This document shows positions 1-8,109 of a stretch of DNA of 20,170 nt, in pieces; the first letter of the stretch is position 1; every line of letters begins with the position of its first letter. The notes below the pieces were generated by a model. That model was not told the DNA's origin. It did not search any database and saw nothing but the letters and a program-made list of their open reading frames with translations. This stretch comes from Brotonthovivens sp045629925 (GTDB lineage: Bacteria > Bacillota > Clostridia > Lachnospirales > Lachnospiraceae): positions 1 to 20,170 of the forward strand of contig JAZQSD010000081.1 in assembly GCA_045629925.1 (NCBI GenBank). Reading direction: 5' to 3'. A program made the position numbers and the translations under genes.

Positions 1-1
1 T

Positions 2-1024
2 GACCTTTCAAAGATATCTGCGGGTGAAAGTATCTTGCTGGAAATGGGTAAAGTAAACACAAAGCTTCGCCTAAGCATTCAGGATGGCGTAACTGTTATT
101 GATAAGGTTAATCCAGAAGAACTGATGAAAGCCATCAAAAACGAAACAGAGCTTGAAAATATCCGTCAGGCTCATATTAAAGATGGTGTTGCATGTACGA
201 AATTTGCATATTGGCTGAAAAATAACATTGGAAAAGAAAAGATCACAGAGTGGTCTGCGGCAGAAAAACTCCAGCAGTTTAGAATGGAACAGCCAGGATA
301 CGTGGATGACAGCTTCGATGCCATCAGTGCTTACGGTCCAAATGCGGCCATGATGCATTATTCCCCGTCAAAAGAAAATGAAGTTGAATTAAATCCTGCA
401 AAAATGTTGCTTGTGGATTCAGGCGGACATTATTTGGAAGGATCTACTGATATTACAAGAAATTATGTGCTGGGTCCAATCTCTGATGAAGAGAAACAGA
501 TGTACACAGCTGTAGTGCGAGGAAACTTAAATCTTGCAGATGCCAGATTTTTGTACGGATGTTGTGGACAGAACCTGGATATTCTTGCAAGAGGCCCAGT
601 GTGGGATGTGAATATGGATTATCGATGTGGCACAGGCCATGGTATCGGCTATTTGCTGAACGTCCATGAAGGACCAAATGGCATTCGCTGGAAGATTGTG
701 CCAGAAAGAAGAGACAGTGGCGTTTTAGAGGCTGGCATGGTAACAACTAACGAGCCAGGTGTATATATTGAAGGAGAATACGGAATCCGTATTGAAAACG
801 AACTGATCTGCAAAAAAGGTGTTAAGAATGAGTATGGTCAGTTTATGGAATTTGAGACCATTACTTTTGCGCCAATCGATCTTGACGCAATCCTTCCAGA
901 AGAAATGACATCCAAAGAGCGAGCTCGTTTAAATAACTACCATAAGAAAGTTTATGAGATGATCTCTCCATATTTAAATGAGCAGGAGAGAGAGTGGCTG
1001 GCTCACGAGACAAGAGCAATCTAA
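2..1024 (+). CDS. M24 family metallopeptidase (Xaa-Pro aminopeptidase-like), 5' truncated by window
   Basis: The frame is open from base 2, so the start lies outside the window and 340 residues of the C-terminal part are visible. The pita-bread (M24) dinuclear metal site is complete: Asp in LLVDSGG, Asp in GSTDITR, His in GTGHGIG, Glu in TNEPGVY and Glu in GIRIENE. These are the five ligands expected of aminopeptidase P/prolidase enzymes, which cleave an Xaa-Pro bond from the N-terminus of peptides in the cytosol, usually with manganese. The late C-terminal extension (EEMTSKERARLNNYHKKVYE, then LNEQEREWL) is typical of the aminopeptidase P branch rather than methionine aminopeptidase. The missing N-terminal creatinase-like domain is presumably upstream. 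The next gene starts 21 bases downstream and is probably co-transcribed. The M24 assignment is firm; exact substrate preference cannot be read. Confidence 0.9.
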   Translation, partial: DLSKISAGESILLEMGKVNTKLRLSIQDGVTVIDKVNPEELMKAIKNETELENIRQAHIKDGVACTKFAYWLKNNIGKEKITEWSAAEKLQQFRMEQPGYVDDSFDAISAYGPNAAMMHYSPSKENEVELNPAKMLLVDSGGHYLEGSTDITRNYVLGPISDEEKQMYTAVVRGNLNLADARFLYGCCGQNLDILARGPVWDVNMDYRCGTGHGIGYLLNVHEGPNGIRWKIVPERRDSGVLEAGMVTTNEPGVYIEGEYGIRIENELICKKGVKNEYGQFMEFETITFAPIDLDAILPEEMTSKERARLNNYHKKVYEMISPYLNEQEREWLAHETRAI

Positions 1025-1044
1025 GGGACAAAAGAGAGGAGATA

Positions 1045-1060
1045 GATGCATTTTTGCATC
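1045..1060 (+). promoter_or_regulatory. Start-codon hairpin of the 1046 gene
   Basis: GATGCA (1045-1050), a TTTT loop, then TGCATC (1055-1060) form a perfect 6-bp inverted repeat that includes the ATG at 1046-1048. The ribosome binding site just upstream stays unpaired. In RNA this could lower initiation. It is short enough to occur by chance. Confidence 0.4.
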
Positions 1061-1660
1061 ACGATTGAAAATATGATACTGAAAAAACCAGAAAAAGAAG
1101 TAAAAGAGATCGTTAACCCATATAGCTGGCCAGAAAATTATTATATGGAAACTCGCCCAGAAAAAAGAAAAGAGATTTTAGAAGCACAGACTTCCGCAGA
1201 AGAAGCGGAGATTAATAAGCTGCGCATGGAATTGTGGGAGCGTCGCTATAAAAAAATGCGTAAGAAACAATATAAGGATGATTTTTTAGGGGCATTGCTT
1301 GATTTTCTGATTATGGTTCCTCACGCAAACTCTAAGCTTGGAAGAAAGACAAATATTAAGCGAGCAAAAGAAGCATTAGATCGTCTTTGCATTACAAAGG
1401 TGGATTATTATGGAAGAGATCTTCTTTTAGAAGAATTAAAACATACGGTTCTTTTGTATTGCTGTACTTCCATGGAAGATCGTTCCTACAGCACAGTGTT
1501 TTTTGGAGTAGGAAAGATGAAACCAGAAAAGATCAATAAAAAGATCGTGGCGGAATTAGATAATGTGGGCCGCTACATTCCATCCGTTTTAGACCTTAAA
1601 GAAGAGATGAGTCTTTTGTCAGAAGCAATCATTCTGGCAAAAGAACATATGGGATTCTAA
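1046..1660 (+). CDS. Uncharacterised charged cytosolic protein (204 aa)
   Basis: I do not recognise this protein with confidence; it resembles small uncharacterised Lachnospiraceae proteins (possibly the family listed as DUF6553). It has no signal peptide or convincing membrane segment. Residues 30-80 are a very Lys/Glu/Arg-rich stretch likely to be helical or coiled coil (EEAEINKLRMELWERRYKKM), followed by a mixed alpha/beta-looking C-terminal half. The start at 1046 is chosen because AGAGAGGAG at 1033-1041 is well placed, whereas the in-frame ATG at 1073 has no ribosome binding site. A short hairpin covers this start codon (listed separately). It follows the M24 peptidase by 21 bases, and no terminator is visible before the aspartate kinase promoter. 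Function unknown. Confidence 0.75.
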   Translation: MHFCITIENMILKKPEKEVKEIVNPYSWPENYYMETRPEKRKEILEAQTSAEEAEINKLRMELWERRYKKMRKKQYKDDFLGALLDFLIMVPHANSKLGRKTNIKRAKEALDRLCITKVDYYGRDLLLEELKHTVLLYCCTSMEDRSYSTVFFGVGKMKPEKINKKIVAELDNVGRYIPSVLDLKEEMSLLSEAIILAKEHMGF

Positions 1661-1668
1661 AAAAGAGG

Positions 1669-1697
1669 TTGTTTTTTCCATTATTTCTTATTATAAT
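1669..1697 (+). promoter_or_regulatory. Probable housekeeping promoter of aspartate kinase
   Basis: A -35-like TTGTTT (1669-1674), a 17-base spacer and a perfect TATAAT (1692-1697) predict transcription starting near 1704. That leaves a leader of about 77 bases. The leader contains a small GC-rich hairpin, CGCGT-TGAC-ACGCG (1721-1734). It is too short for a lysine riboswitch. Confidence 0.6.
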
Positions 1698-1780
1698 GTG
1701 ACTTATTCGTTTTGCTTTAACGCGTTGACACGCGAATATAGGCGACAGAGAGAAAAAAGGTTATACAGGAGATTGGATGA

Positions 1781-3100
1781 ATGAAAAAGGTAGTGAAGTT
1801 CGGTGGCAGTTCTCTTGCCAGCGCAGAACAGTTTGTGAAGGTCGGCAATATTATCCGCGCCGATGAAGACAGAAAATTTGTTGTGCCATCTGCGCCAGGA
1901 AGACGATTTGATGGCGATACAAAGGTTACAGACCTGTTATATGAATGCTACGCATTAGCAGATGCAGGGGAAGACTTTTCTGAAAAACTTGCCGAGATTA
2001 AGAATCGATATGATTCCATTATCACAGGCCTGAATCTGGATTACTCATTAGACGAAGAGTTTGAAATCGTAAAGAAGAATTTCCAGGAAAAAGCTGGAAA
2101 AGATTATGCTGCATCCCGTGGGGAATATTTAAACGGCAAGATTCTTGCTGCATATTTAGGATATGATTTCATTGATGCGGCAGAAGTGATTCTTTTTGAT
2201 GAGGACGGCGTATTTGATGCTGAGTACACCAATCGTAGACTGAGCAAACGTCTTGCAAAGCACGAATGTGCTGTTATCCCAGGTTTTTACGGCGCCTATG
2301 CAGATGGAAAAGTAAAGACATTTTCACGAGGCGGATCAGATATTACAGGATCTATTGTAGCAAGAGCGCTAAAGGCAGACCTTTATGAGAACTGGACAGA
2401 CGTGTCCGGATTCCTTGTAACAGATCCACATCTCATTGAAAATCCAATGGTTGTTGATGTTATTACATACCGCGAGCTTCGCGAGTTGGCATATATGGGA
2501 GCTGCAGTGCTTCACGATGAAGCCATCTTCCCAGTGCGCAAAGCAGGTATTCCAATCAATATTAGAAATACAAACAGACCAGAAGATCCTGGTACAATGA
2601 TTGTTTCCACTACAAGCCACAAGTCCAAATGGACAATTACAGGTATTGCTGGAAAGAAAGGTTTTGCAGCAGTTACAATTGATAAGGATCTGATGAATTC
2701 TGAGGTTGGCTTCTGTAGAAGAGTGCTTTCTGTATTTGAAGACAACAATCTTTCTATCGAACATATGCCATCTGGTATCGACACAATGTGTGTGTTTGTA
2801 GATCAGGAACAGCTGCAGGCAAAAGAACAGCTGGTATTATCCGGTATTCAGAGAGCTGTTGAGCCAGATGAACTTCAGGTGCAGCCAGATATCGCGCTGA
2901 TTGCAGTTGTAGGACGTGGCATGAGACAGACACGTGGTACTGCGGGACGTATTTTTTCAGCACTTGCCCATGCAAATGTTAACTGTCGCATGATTGATCA
3001 GGGATCTAGTGAGTTAAATATTATCATTGGTGTAAAAAATGATGATTTTGAAGCTGCAGTAAAAGCAATTTATGATATTTTTATCACAACTCAGTTATAA
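1781..3100 (+). CDS. Aspartate kinase (aspartokinase), monofunctional
   Basis: This enzyme phosphorylates L-aspartate with ATP, the first step to lysine, threonine, methionine and diaminopimelate for the cell wall. The protein is 439 residues, normal for a monofunctional enzyme. It opens with the nucleotide-binding KFGGSS motif (residues 6-11). The kinase domain runs to about residue 280 and includes SRGGSDITGS. Two ACT regulatory domains follow, around 295-360 (AVTIDKDLMNSEVGF) and 372-436 (ALIAVVGRGM, then SSELNIIIGV), so feedback inhibition by an end-product amino acid is expected, but which one cannot be told. The usual VVVSA segment reads VVPSAPGRR, a variant I associate with clostridial forms. 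The start is supported by CAGGAGA at 1766-1772. The gene has its own promoter and terminator and no pathway neighbours in the window. The isozyme class (lysC, dapG or thrA-like) is left open. Confidence 0.95.
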   Translation: MKKVVKFGGSSLASAEQFVKVGNIIRADEDRKFVVPSAPGRRFDGDTKVTDLLYECYALADAGEDFSEKLAEIKNRYDSIITGLNLDYSLDEEFEIVKKNFQEKAGKDYAASRGEYLNGKILAAYLGYDFIDAAEVILFDEDGVFDAEYTNRRLSKRLAKHECAVIPGFYGAYADGKVKTFSRGGSDITGSIVARALKADLYENWTDVSGFLVTDPHLIENPMVVDVITYRELRELAYMGAAVLHDEAIFPVRKAGIPINIRNTNRPEDPGTMIVSTTSHKSKWTITGIAGKKGFAAVTIDKDLMNSEVGFCRRVLSVFEDNNLSIEHMPSGIDTMCVFVDQEQLQAKEQLVLSGIQRAVEPDELQVQPDIALIAVVGRGMRQTRGTAGRIFSALAHANVNCRMIDQGSSELNIIIGVKNDDFEAAVKAIYDIFITTQL

Positions 3101-3115
3101 GATGTAACAAAAGAT

Positions 3116-3156
3116 AGGTCGGGGGATTTTTTATCTACCCGACCTTGTTGTTTTAG
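3116..3156 (+). terminator. Rho-independent terminator after aspartate kinase
   Basis: AGGTCGGG (3116-3123) pairs with CCCGACCT (3138-3145), an 8-bp GC-rich stem with a 14-base loop. A T-rich tail, TGTTGTTTT, follows. It lies 16 bases after the stop codon. Confidence 0.8.
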
Positions 3157-3202
3157 TGTAAGATATTAGGCAAAAGACGAAAAAGATCCACGGAGATTTT
3201 TG

Positions 3203-3961
3203 ATGAATCAAGAAGATGAATTGTTGAAAAAACGTTTTGCAGAACTGGCAAAACGAAGTTATCAAAATAATATGTACACCTTTACCGGTTTTCTTAACGT
3301 AAATGAGCAGGCGCTCTTTTTTGAGATAGAGAAGGAACTGTCCTATGCCGGCTGCACCCTGTGGGGAGGTACTCCTAACAGTGAACGGCAGATGCTTAGA
3401 TTTGGCAGCCCGGATAATTTAGGTTATGAGGAAGAATTCCCTATTGCCTGTGTATCTGTAAAACCTTTGATGCAGAAGTTTGCGGATAATCTAAGCCACA
3501 GAGATTTTTTGGGAAGTCTTATGAATCTTGGGATTGAGAGAAGTGTTTTGGGAGATATCTATGTAAAAGACAAAGGAGCATATATTTTGTGTGATTCTGC
3601 CATGGCAGCGTATATTGCCGATAATTTGGGAAGAGTAAAACACACAAGTATGATATGCACTGTCTCAGAGGAGATGCCTCAGGAAATACTGCCAACCCTT
3701 CAGGAACTGGAACTGATTGTAAGCTCTGACCGTGCAGATGCAGTAATTTCGAAGGCTTATCAGCTGTCTCGAAGCCAGAGTCTTGAATTGTTTCGTGGGA
3801 AAAAGATTTTTGTAAATGGCAGACAGTATGAAAATAACAGTGGGATTTTAAAACCAGAAGATATTGTGTCCGTTCGGGGATTTGGAAAGTTTGTTTATCA
3901 GGGATTTATCCAAGAGACGAAAAAAGGGCGCATGAAAGTGCAGATTTCAAAGTATGTGTAA
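3203..3961 (+). CDS. ylmH: YlmH-family S4-domain RNA-binding protein
   Basis: The 252-residue protein matches YlmH in length and layout: an N-terminal region with the characteristic HRDFLGSLMNLGIERSVLGD stretch, then a C-terminal S4 RNA-binding domain (about residues 175-240, including LSRSQSLELFRGKKIFVNGR). In Bacillus, YlmH is encoded in the cell-division gene neighbourhood and is known to bind obstructed 50S subunits carrying peptidyl-tRNA, with a role in ribosome-associated quality control (also called RqcP2). Here it is away from division genes. An in-frame TTG at 3200 would add one residue, but ATG at 3203 is preferred because CGGAG (3191-3195) then has 7-base spacing. The acyltransferase gene follows after 54 bases with no terminator between, so co-transcription is possible. 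I saw no convincing promoter after the upstream terminator. Confidence 0.88.
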   Translation: MNQEDELLKKRFAELAKRSYQNNMYTFTGFLNVNEQALFFEIEKELSYAGCTLWGGTPNSERQMLRFGSPDNLGYEEEFPIACVSVKPLMQKFADNLSHRDFLGSLMNLGIERSVLGDIYVKDKGAYILCDSAMAAYIADNLGRVKHTSMICTVSEEMPQEILPTLQELELIVSSDRADAVISKAYQLSRSQSLELFRGKKIFVNGRQYENNSGILKPEDIVSVRGFGKFVYQGFIQETKKGRMKVQISKYV

Positions 3962-4015
3962 TCTGCCACTGATGATAGCGTAAGTAAATTATAGAATAGA
4001 AAGGTTCCTAACTAG

Positions 4016-5923
4016 ATGTCAAAGATTGAACGACGTGAGAAAAGGGACAATAGAATATATGAGAGAAATAAGGAAATCAAGTGGGACAAGTTAGATAACA
4101 CGGCTCATTTGTTTCCTGTAATTGCAGGGATTGGCGTCAGCAATGTGTATCGATTGAGCATGGTGCTGAAAGAAGAGATTAAAAAAGACTTGCTGCAGCA
4201 GGCTTTGGACGAGACACTTCCATTGTTTCCTGTGTTCAACACAAGACTTCGTCAGGGAATGTTTTGGTATTATTTTGAAGAAAACGGGAAACGTGCGCCG
4301 AAAGTTGTGGAAGAATCCACGTATCCTTGTCAATATATTGAGGCAGCAGCTAATCGTAGCTATCTGTTCCGTGTGACATATTATAAGCGCAGGATTAATC
4401 TAGAGGTATTCCATGTGCTGGCAGATGGTATGGGCGGCATGAATTTTTTGAGAGAGCTGACCTATAAGTATTTGCGTTTGGCCCACAGAGAGTTGGCGGA
4501 AGCGCTGCCAGATCAGCTTAGTAAAGATACTTCCTTAGATGCAACAGACAGTTTTGTGGAAAATTACACCAAAAGCGCCCAGAAGATGTACAAGTCAGAG
4601 GTGGCTTATCAGTTGGAAGGGGATAGCTTCGAGGGTGGTAAAATGGGTGTTGCCCATGGAATGCTTCCTCTGGACCAGGTAAAAGCCAAAGGGAAAAGTT
4701 ATGGAGCATCTATCAATGAATATCTGGTGGCTGCTCTTTGCTGGAGTATTTATAGAGAAAAACTGCACTGCCAGACTGTGCCAGAACCTATCACCGTGTC
4801 TGTGCCGGTAAACTTGCGGCCATATTTTGATTCCAAAACCACCAAGAACTTTTTTGTTATGGTGACAGCGGTATTTCGCCCAGAACGAGAGGATCACACA
4901 TTCGAAGATGTAATAGCGGCCATTAGATCAAGTCTTCGGGAGCAGATGACGAAGGAACATTTGGAGGCGGTATTCTCCTACAATGTGTCCAATGAAAAGA
5001 AGCTGATGCTTCGAGCAGTGCCATTAATCTTAAAAAAGCCTGCCATGAAGTATGTTTATAACGCAGCGGCAAAAGCAAACACCACTACAGTTACAAATGT
5101 AGGCGGTATTCAGATTGAAGAGGCCTATCAGCCTTATATAGAAAATTATTTTGCTTTTATTTCCAGATCCAAGGGACAAGATTTAAAATGTGGGATTTCT
5201 TCTTATGGGGATACATTAAATCTTGTGGTTACCTCTGTTTTAAAGGATGTATCTGTGCAGAAGGGCTTGTTCCAATTTTTGGAAGAGCAAGGAATTCATG
5301 TTGCCCTTGAGACAAACGGTGTGTTCCAAAAAGAGATTCATCCGGCAGAAACCAAAGGCAATTATCCGGAAGTTGAAAAGAAACGGCAGCGCATGCGTAT
5401 GGCAGTGATGATCTGCTGGATTTGTGCCATGGTGACATATGCAGCAATGCGCGTTTTAGCTGAACAACTTGATTTTGCAAGAGCCTGGGATGGATTGGTA
5501 GGAGGCTGTTTACTATATCTGATGTTTACTTTCCATGTGTCCTTTTTGGGCCGGCGAGGGTATCGGTTCAAGATGATCATGCAGACGGTGGGAGCCCTGT
5601 TGCTGGTAATTTTGATAGATGCAGTGCTAGGGTTTCACGGGTGGTCCTTAAATTATGTGCTGCCTGGTGTGTTTGTACTAATCGATGTGGCGGTACTGAT
5701 CCTTATGCTTGTTAACAGCAGAAACTGGCAAAGTTATATACCGATTCAGATACTGGTTGTGTTTTTAAGTCTCATCGGTGTAATTTTGTATGGCATGGAC
5801 ATTATAAAGATGTGGCATCCGCCAATATTGGGATTTGTTGCCGTATGTGCAATCTTTTTAGGCACAATCTTTGTAGGAGGACGTCGTGCCTTGCAAGAGA
5901 TAGGACGAAGATTTCATTTGTAA
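4016..5923 (+). CDS. Membrane-anchored acyltransferase (condensation/alcohol acetyltransferase fold) with C-terminal DUF6320-like membrane domain
   Basis: Residues about 20-435 look like a CoA-dependent acyltransferase of the chloramphenicol acetyltransferase/NRPS condensation superfamily. The active-site HxxxDG motif is intact as HVLADG (His133, Asp137, Gly138), and a later conserved-looking stretch, VSVPVNLRPYF, fits the second half of the fold. From about residue 457 to the end there are five or six hydrophobic segments (starting MAVMICWICAMVTYAAM), resembling the C-terminal domain called DUF6320. The N-terminus has no signal peptide and is strongly basic, so the catalytic part should lie in the cytosol, tethered to the membrane. 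A likely role is transfer of an acyl group to a lipid or envelope alcohol or amine, but the substrate is unknown. The start at 4016 has a rather distant purine-rich site (AGAAAGG, 3998-4004). Family call good, function open. Confidence 0.75.
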   Translation: MSKIERREKRDNRIYERNKEIKWDKLDNTAHLFPVIAGIGVSNVYRLSMVLKEEIKKDLLQQALDETLPLFPVFNTRLRQGMFWYYFEENGKRAPKVVEESTYPCQYIEAAANRSYLFRVTYYKRRINLEVFHVLADGMGGMNFLRELTYKYLRLAHRELAEALPDQLSKDTSLDATDSFVENYTKSAQKMYKSEVAYQLEGDSFEGGKMGVAHGMLPLDQVKAKGKSYGASINEYLVAALCWSIYREKLHCQTVPEPITVSVPVNLRPYFDSKTTKNFFVMVTAVFRPEREDHTFEDVIAAIRSSLREQMTKEHLEAVFSYNVSNEKKLMLRAVPLILKKPAMKYVYNAAAKANTTTVTNVGGIQIEEAYQPYIENYFAFISRSKGQDLKCGISSYGDTLNLVVTSVLKDVSVQKGLFQFLEEQGIHVALETNGVFQKEIHPAETKGNYPEVEKKRQRMRMAVMICWICAMVTYAAMRVLAEQLDFARAWDGLVGGCLLYLMFTFHVSFLGRRGYRFKMIMQTVGALLLVILIDAVLGFHGWSLNYVLPGVFVLIDVAVLILMLVNSRNWQSYIPIQILVVFLSLIGVILYGMDIIKMWHPPILGFVAVCAIFLGTIFVGGRRALQEIGRRFHL

Positions 5924-5940
5924 TACTAAGAAGGTGAAAC

Positions 5941-6840
5941 ATGAATACATGTATGATCTGTCCGCGAAATTGCCAGGTTAACAGAGCGGTTCAGCCTGGG
6001 TTTTGTGGAGTGACAAATATTATAAAAGTAGCAAGAGCAGGACTTCATCACTGGGAAGAACCTTGTTTTTCAGGCGAAAATGGATCGGGAACCGTGTTTT
6101 TTTCCGGATGTCCGCTGCACTGTGTGTTTTGCCAGAATAAGCAGATTGCAAACGGTCTTGCCGGCAAAGAAATCAGTGTGGAGCGCTTGGCAGAGATTTA
6201 CCTGGAACTGATGGATCAGGGGGCCCACAACATTAATTTGGTAACTGCAGGACATTATGTGCCGCAGGTGAGAGAGAGTCTGCTGATTGCAAAAGAAAAA
6301 GGTCTTTCCATACCTGTGTTGTATAATTCAAGTGGATATGAATCTGTGGAAAGCCTTAAAAGTCTGGAAGGACTTGTGGATATCTACATGCCGGATTTTA
6401 AATACTGGGACCCGAAAACAGCAGAGAGATATTCCAAGGCAGCCAATTATCCGGAGATTGTAAAATCCGCTGTGAACGAGATGGTTCGACAGGTGGGAAA
6501 ACCTGTGTTTGAAGAAACCGACGCTCTTTGCCTGATGAAAAAAGGTGTTTTGGTGCGGCATTTGATCTTGCCTGGATGTAAGGAAGAATCAAAGACAATC
6601 TTAAAATATTTGGTAGAAACATACGGAGATGATATCTATGTGAGCATTATGAACCAGTATACTCCTATGGAGGGAATAGGACAGGCTGGTTACCCAGAAC
6701 TTGATCGAAAGATTTCTCAGGAAGAGTACGATGAAGTGGTGGGCTATGCCATTGAAATTGGTTTGGAGAATGGATTTGTCCAGGAAGGGGAGACTGCGGA
6801 AGAAAGCTTTATCCCTGATTTTGACGGTTCTGGCGTATAG
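5941..6840 (+). CDS. PflX-like radical SAM protein (COG1313 type)
   Basis: The 299-residue protein carries the radical SAM cluster motif Cys-x3-Cys-x2-Cys in SGCPLHCVFCQN (around residues 55-63), which would bind a 4Fe-4S cluster and cleave S-adenosylmethionine. A second cysteine group at the very N-terminus (Cys4, Cys7, Cys11, Cys22 in CMICPRNC, then GFCG) is typical of the PflX/AmmeMemo-like branch related to pyruvate formate-lyase activating enzymes, and may bind another metal or cluster. Other family signs are NLVTAGHYVPQ, PVLYNSSGYE, DIYMPDFKYWD and VRHLILPGC. No glycyl-radical enzyme is encoded beside it, so its target is unknown. The ribosome binding site AGAAGGTG (5929-5936) supports the start. 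It follows the acyltransferase by 17 bases and is probably in the same transcript. The next gene has its own promoter. Confidence 0.85.
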   Translation: MNTCMICPRNCQVNRAVQPGFCGVTNIIKVARAGLHHWEEPCFSGENGSGTVFFSGCPLHCVFCQNKQIANGLAGKEISVERLAEIYLELMDQGAHNINLVTAGHYVPQVRESLLIAKEKGLSIPVLYNSSGYESVESLKSLEGLVDIYMPDFKYWDPKTAERYSKAANYPEIVKSAVNEMVRQVGKPVFEETDALCLMKKGVLVRHLILPGCKEESKTILKYLVETYGDDIYVSIMNQYTPMEGIGQAGYPELDRKISQEEYDEVVGYAIEIGLENGFVQEGETAEESFIPDFDGSGV

Positions 6841-6844
6841 AACC

Positions 6845-6873
6845 TTGCACCTGCAGGACAAAGGATTTATAAT
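6845..6873 (+). promoter_or_regulatory. Promoter of mtnA
   Basis: TTGCAC (6845-6850), a 17-base spacer and a perfect TATAAT (6868-6873) lie just after the radical SAM stop codon and predict a start near 6880, about 40 bases before mtnA. The leader is too short for a SAM riboswitch. Confidence 0.6.
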
Positions 6874-6920
6874 AGCAATGTTGGGCAAAAAGAATACAGC
6901 CTATAAAACGGAGGATAACA

Positions 6921-8009
6921 ATGGAACAGATGAAAAATATCATGGACATTGATACAGTTACTTTAGATGATGAAAACAGTGCGGTTGTCATTATTGACCA
7001 GACAAAACTGCCTGGAACAGTAGAGATCCTTGCGCTGAAAACAGCACAGGAAATCTGGGATGCAATTTATCTTTTACAGGTGCGCGGTGCGCCAGCTATC
7101 GGCGTGGCTGCAGCTTATGGTATTTATGTACTTGCAAAAGCGATTGACACAGAAGATTACGCAGAGTTTTGTGCAGAGTTCAAAAAACAGAAAGAATATC
7201 TGGATTCTTCAAGACCTACAGCAGTAAACCTTTCCTGGGCACTGAACCGTATGGAACAGGTTGTGTTAAACAATGCTGACAAATCTGTAAAAGAGATCAA
7301 AGAACTTTTGAAAGCAGAATCCATTGAGATTCAGGATGAAGATATCAGAGTGTGCAAAGCCATTGGAGAATATGGTCTTACACTGGTAAAACCAGGGGAT
7401 GGTATCCTTACACACTGTAATGCAGGTAAGCTTGCAACAAGCAAATACGGAACAGCCACAGCACCTATCTATCTGGGCCATGAAAAAGGATATAATTTCC
7501 GCGTGTTTGCAGATGAGACAAGACCTCTTTTACAGGGCGCGCGTTTGACTGCGTTTGAACTTCATTCTTCTGGTGTAGATGTTACTTTAATCTGTGACAA
7601 CATGTCATCCATGGTTATGAGAAATGGATGGGTAAATGCAGTGTTTGTTGGCTGTGATCGAGTGGCAGCAAACGGAGATACAGCAAACAAGATCGGTACA
7701 TCCGTTGTGGCGGCAGTTGCGAAACAGTACGGTGTGCCTGTATATATCTGTGCACCAACATCAACTATCGACATGAATACTCCAACAGGTAATGAGATCA
7801 AAATTGAGCAGAGAAAACCTGAAGAAGTGACAGAGATGTGGTATAAAGAGCGCATGGCGCCAGAAGGGGTAAAAGTATTCAACCCAGCATTTGACGTGAC
7901 AAACAACGAATTGATTGCAGGTATCGTAACAGAGTTCGGTATTGCAAGAGCTCCTTACACAGAATCACTGAAAGAAATTTTTGCGATCAAAGAAGCGCAG
8001 AAAAAATAA
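6921..8009 (+). CDS. mtnA: S-methyl-5-thioribose-1-phosphate isomerase
   Basis: MtnA converts 5-methylthioribose-1-phosphate to 5-methylthioribulose-1-phosphate, part of methylthioadenosine recycling. The protein has the usual length (362 residues) and hallmark motifs: RGAPAIG (55-61), THCNAGKLAT with the catalytic cysteine at 166, and GCDRVAANGDTANKIGT with the catalytic aspartate at 246. The related eIF2B regulatory subunits lack this Cys/Asp pair, which favours a real isomerase. The C-terminal TPTGNEIKIEQR also fits. GGAGG at 6910-6914 supports the start. No other methionine-salvage gene (kinase, dehydratase, enolase, dioxygenase) is in view, so the product may feed a dihydroxyacetone-phosphate type shunt or salvage genes elsewhere in the genome. 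It may be co-transcribed with mrp, 100 bases downstream. Confidence 0.95.
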   Translation: MEQMKNIMDIDTVTLDDENSAVVIIDQTKLPGTVEILALKTAQEIWDAIYLLQVRGAPAIGVAAAYGIYVLAKAIDTEDYAEFCAEFKKQKEYLDSSRPTAVNLSWALNRMEQVVLNNADKSVKEIKELLKAESIEIQDEDIRVCKAIGEYGLTLVKPGDGILTHCNAGKLATSKYGTATAPIYLGHEKGYNFRVFADETRPLLQGARLTAFELHSSGVDVTLICDNMSSMVMRNGWVNAVFVGCDRVAANGDTANKIGTSVVAAVAKQYGVPVYICAPTSTIDMNTPTGNEIKIEQRKPEEVTEMWYKERMAPEGVKVFNPAFDVTNNELIAGIVTEFGIARAPYTESLKEIFAIKEAQKK

Positions 8010-8028
8010 TAACTGCTAAAAATTAAAT

Positions 8029-8034
8029 TATAAT
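8029..8034 (+). promoter_or_regulatory. Possible -10 element upstream of mrp
   Basis: A perfect TATAAT lies in the mtnA-mrp gap, but no acceptable -35 element is found 16-18 bases upstream. Read-through from mtnA is at least as likely. Confidence 0.25.
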
Positions 8035-8049
8035 ATAAAGCTAAAAAAA

Positions 8050-8095
8050 TCTTCAGATGTTAGAGATTAAGAGAGATTGGCCAGACATCTGTAGA
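8050..8095 (+). promoter_or_regulatory. Leader hairpin abutting the mrp ribosome binding site
   Basis: CAGATGT (8054-8060) pairs with ACATCTG (8085-8091). After one T/T mismatch, three more pairs form (8050-8052 with 8093-8095). The 3' arm ends inside the start of the AGAAGGAGG site at 8095-8103. There is no T-run, so it is not a terminator. A regulatory or stabilising role is inference. Confidence 0.4.
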
Positions 8096-8109
8096 GAAGG
8101 AGGTTTCAT

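Noticed and set aside
1725..1730. Perfect TTGACA upstream of aspartate kinase
   Set aside because: No -10 element lies 16-18 bases downstream, and the hexamer is part of a small CGCGT/ACGCG hairpin. TTGTTT-N17-TATAAT just upstream is a better promoter.
2369..2764. 131-codon open frame on the minus strand within aspartate kinase
   Set aside because: It lies fully inside a well-supported conserved gene, has no ribosome binding site and its protein resembles no family. The same applies to other antisense frames, such as 12779-13237 within ispE and 17981-18370 within spoIIR.
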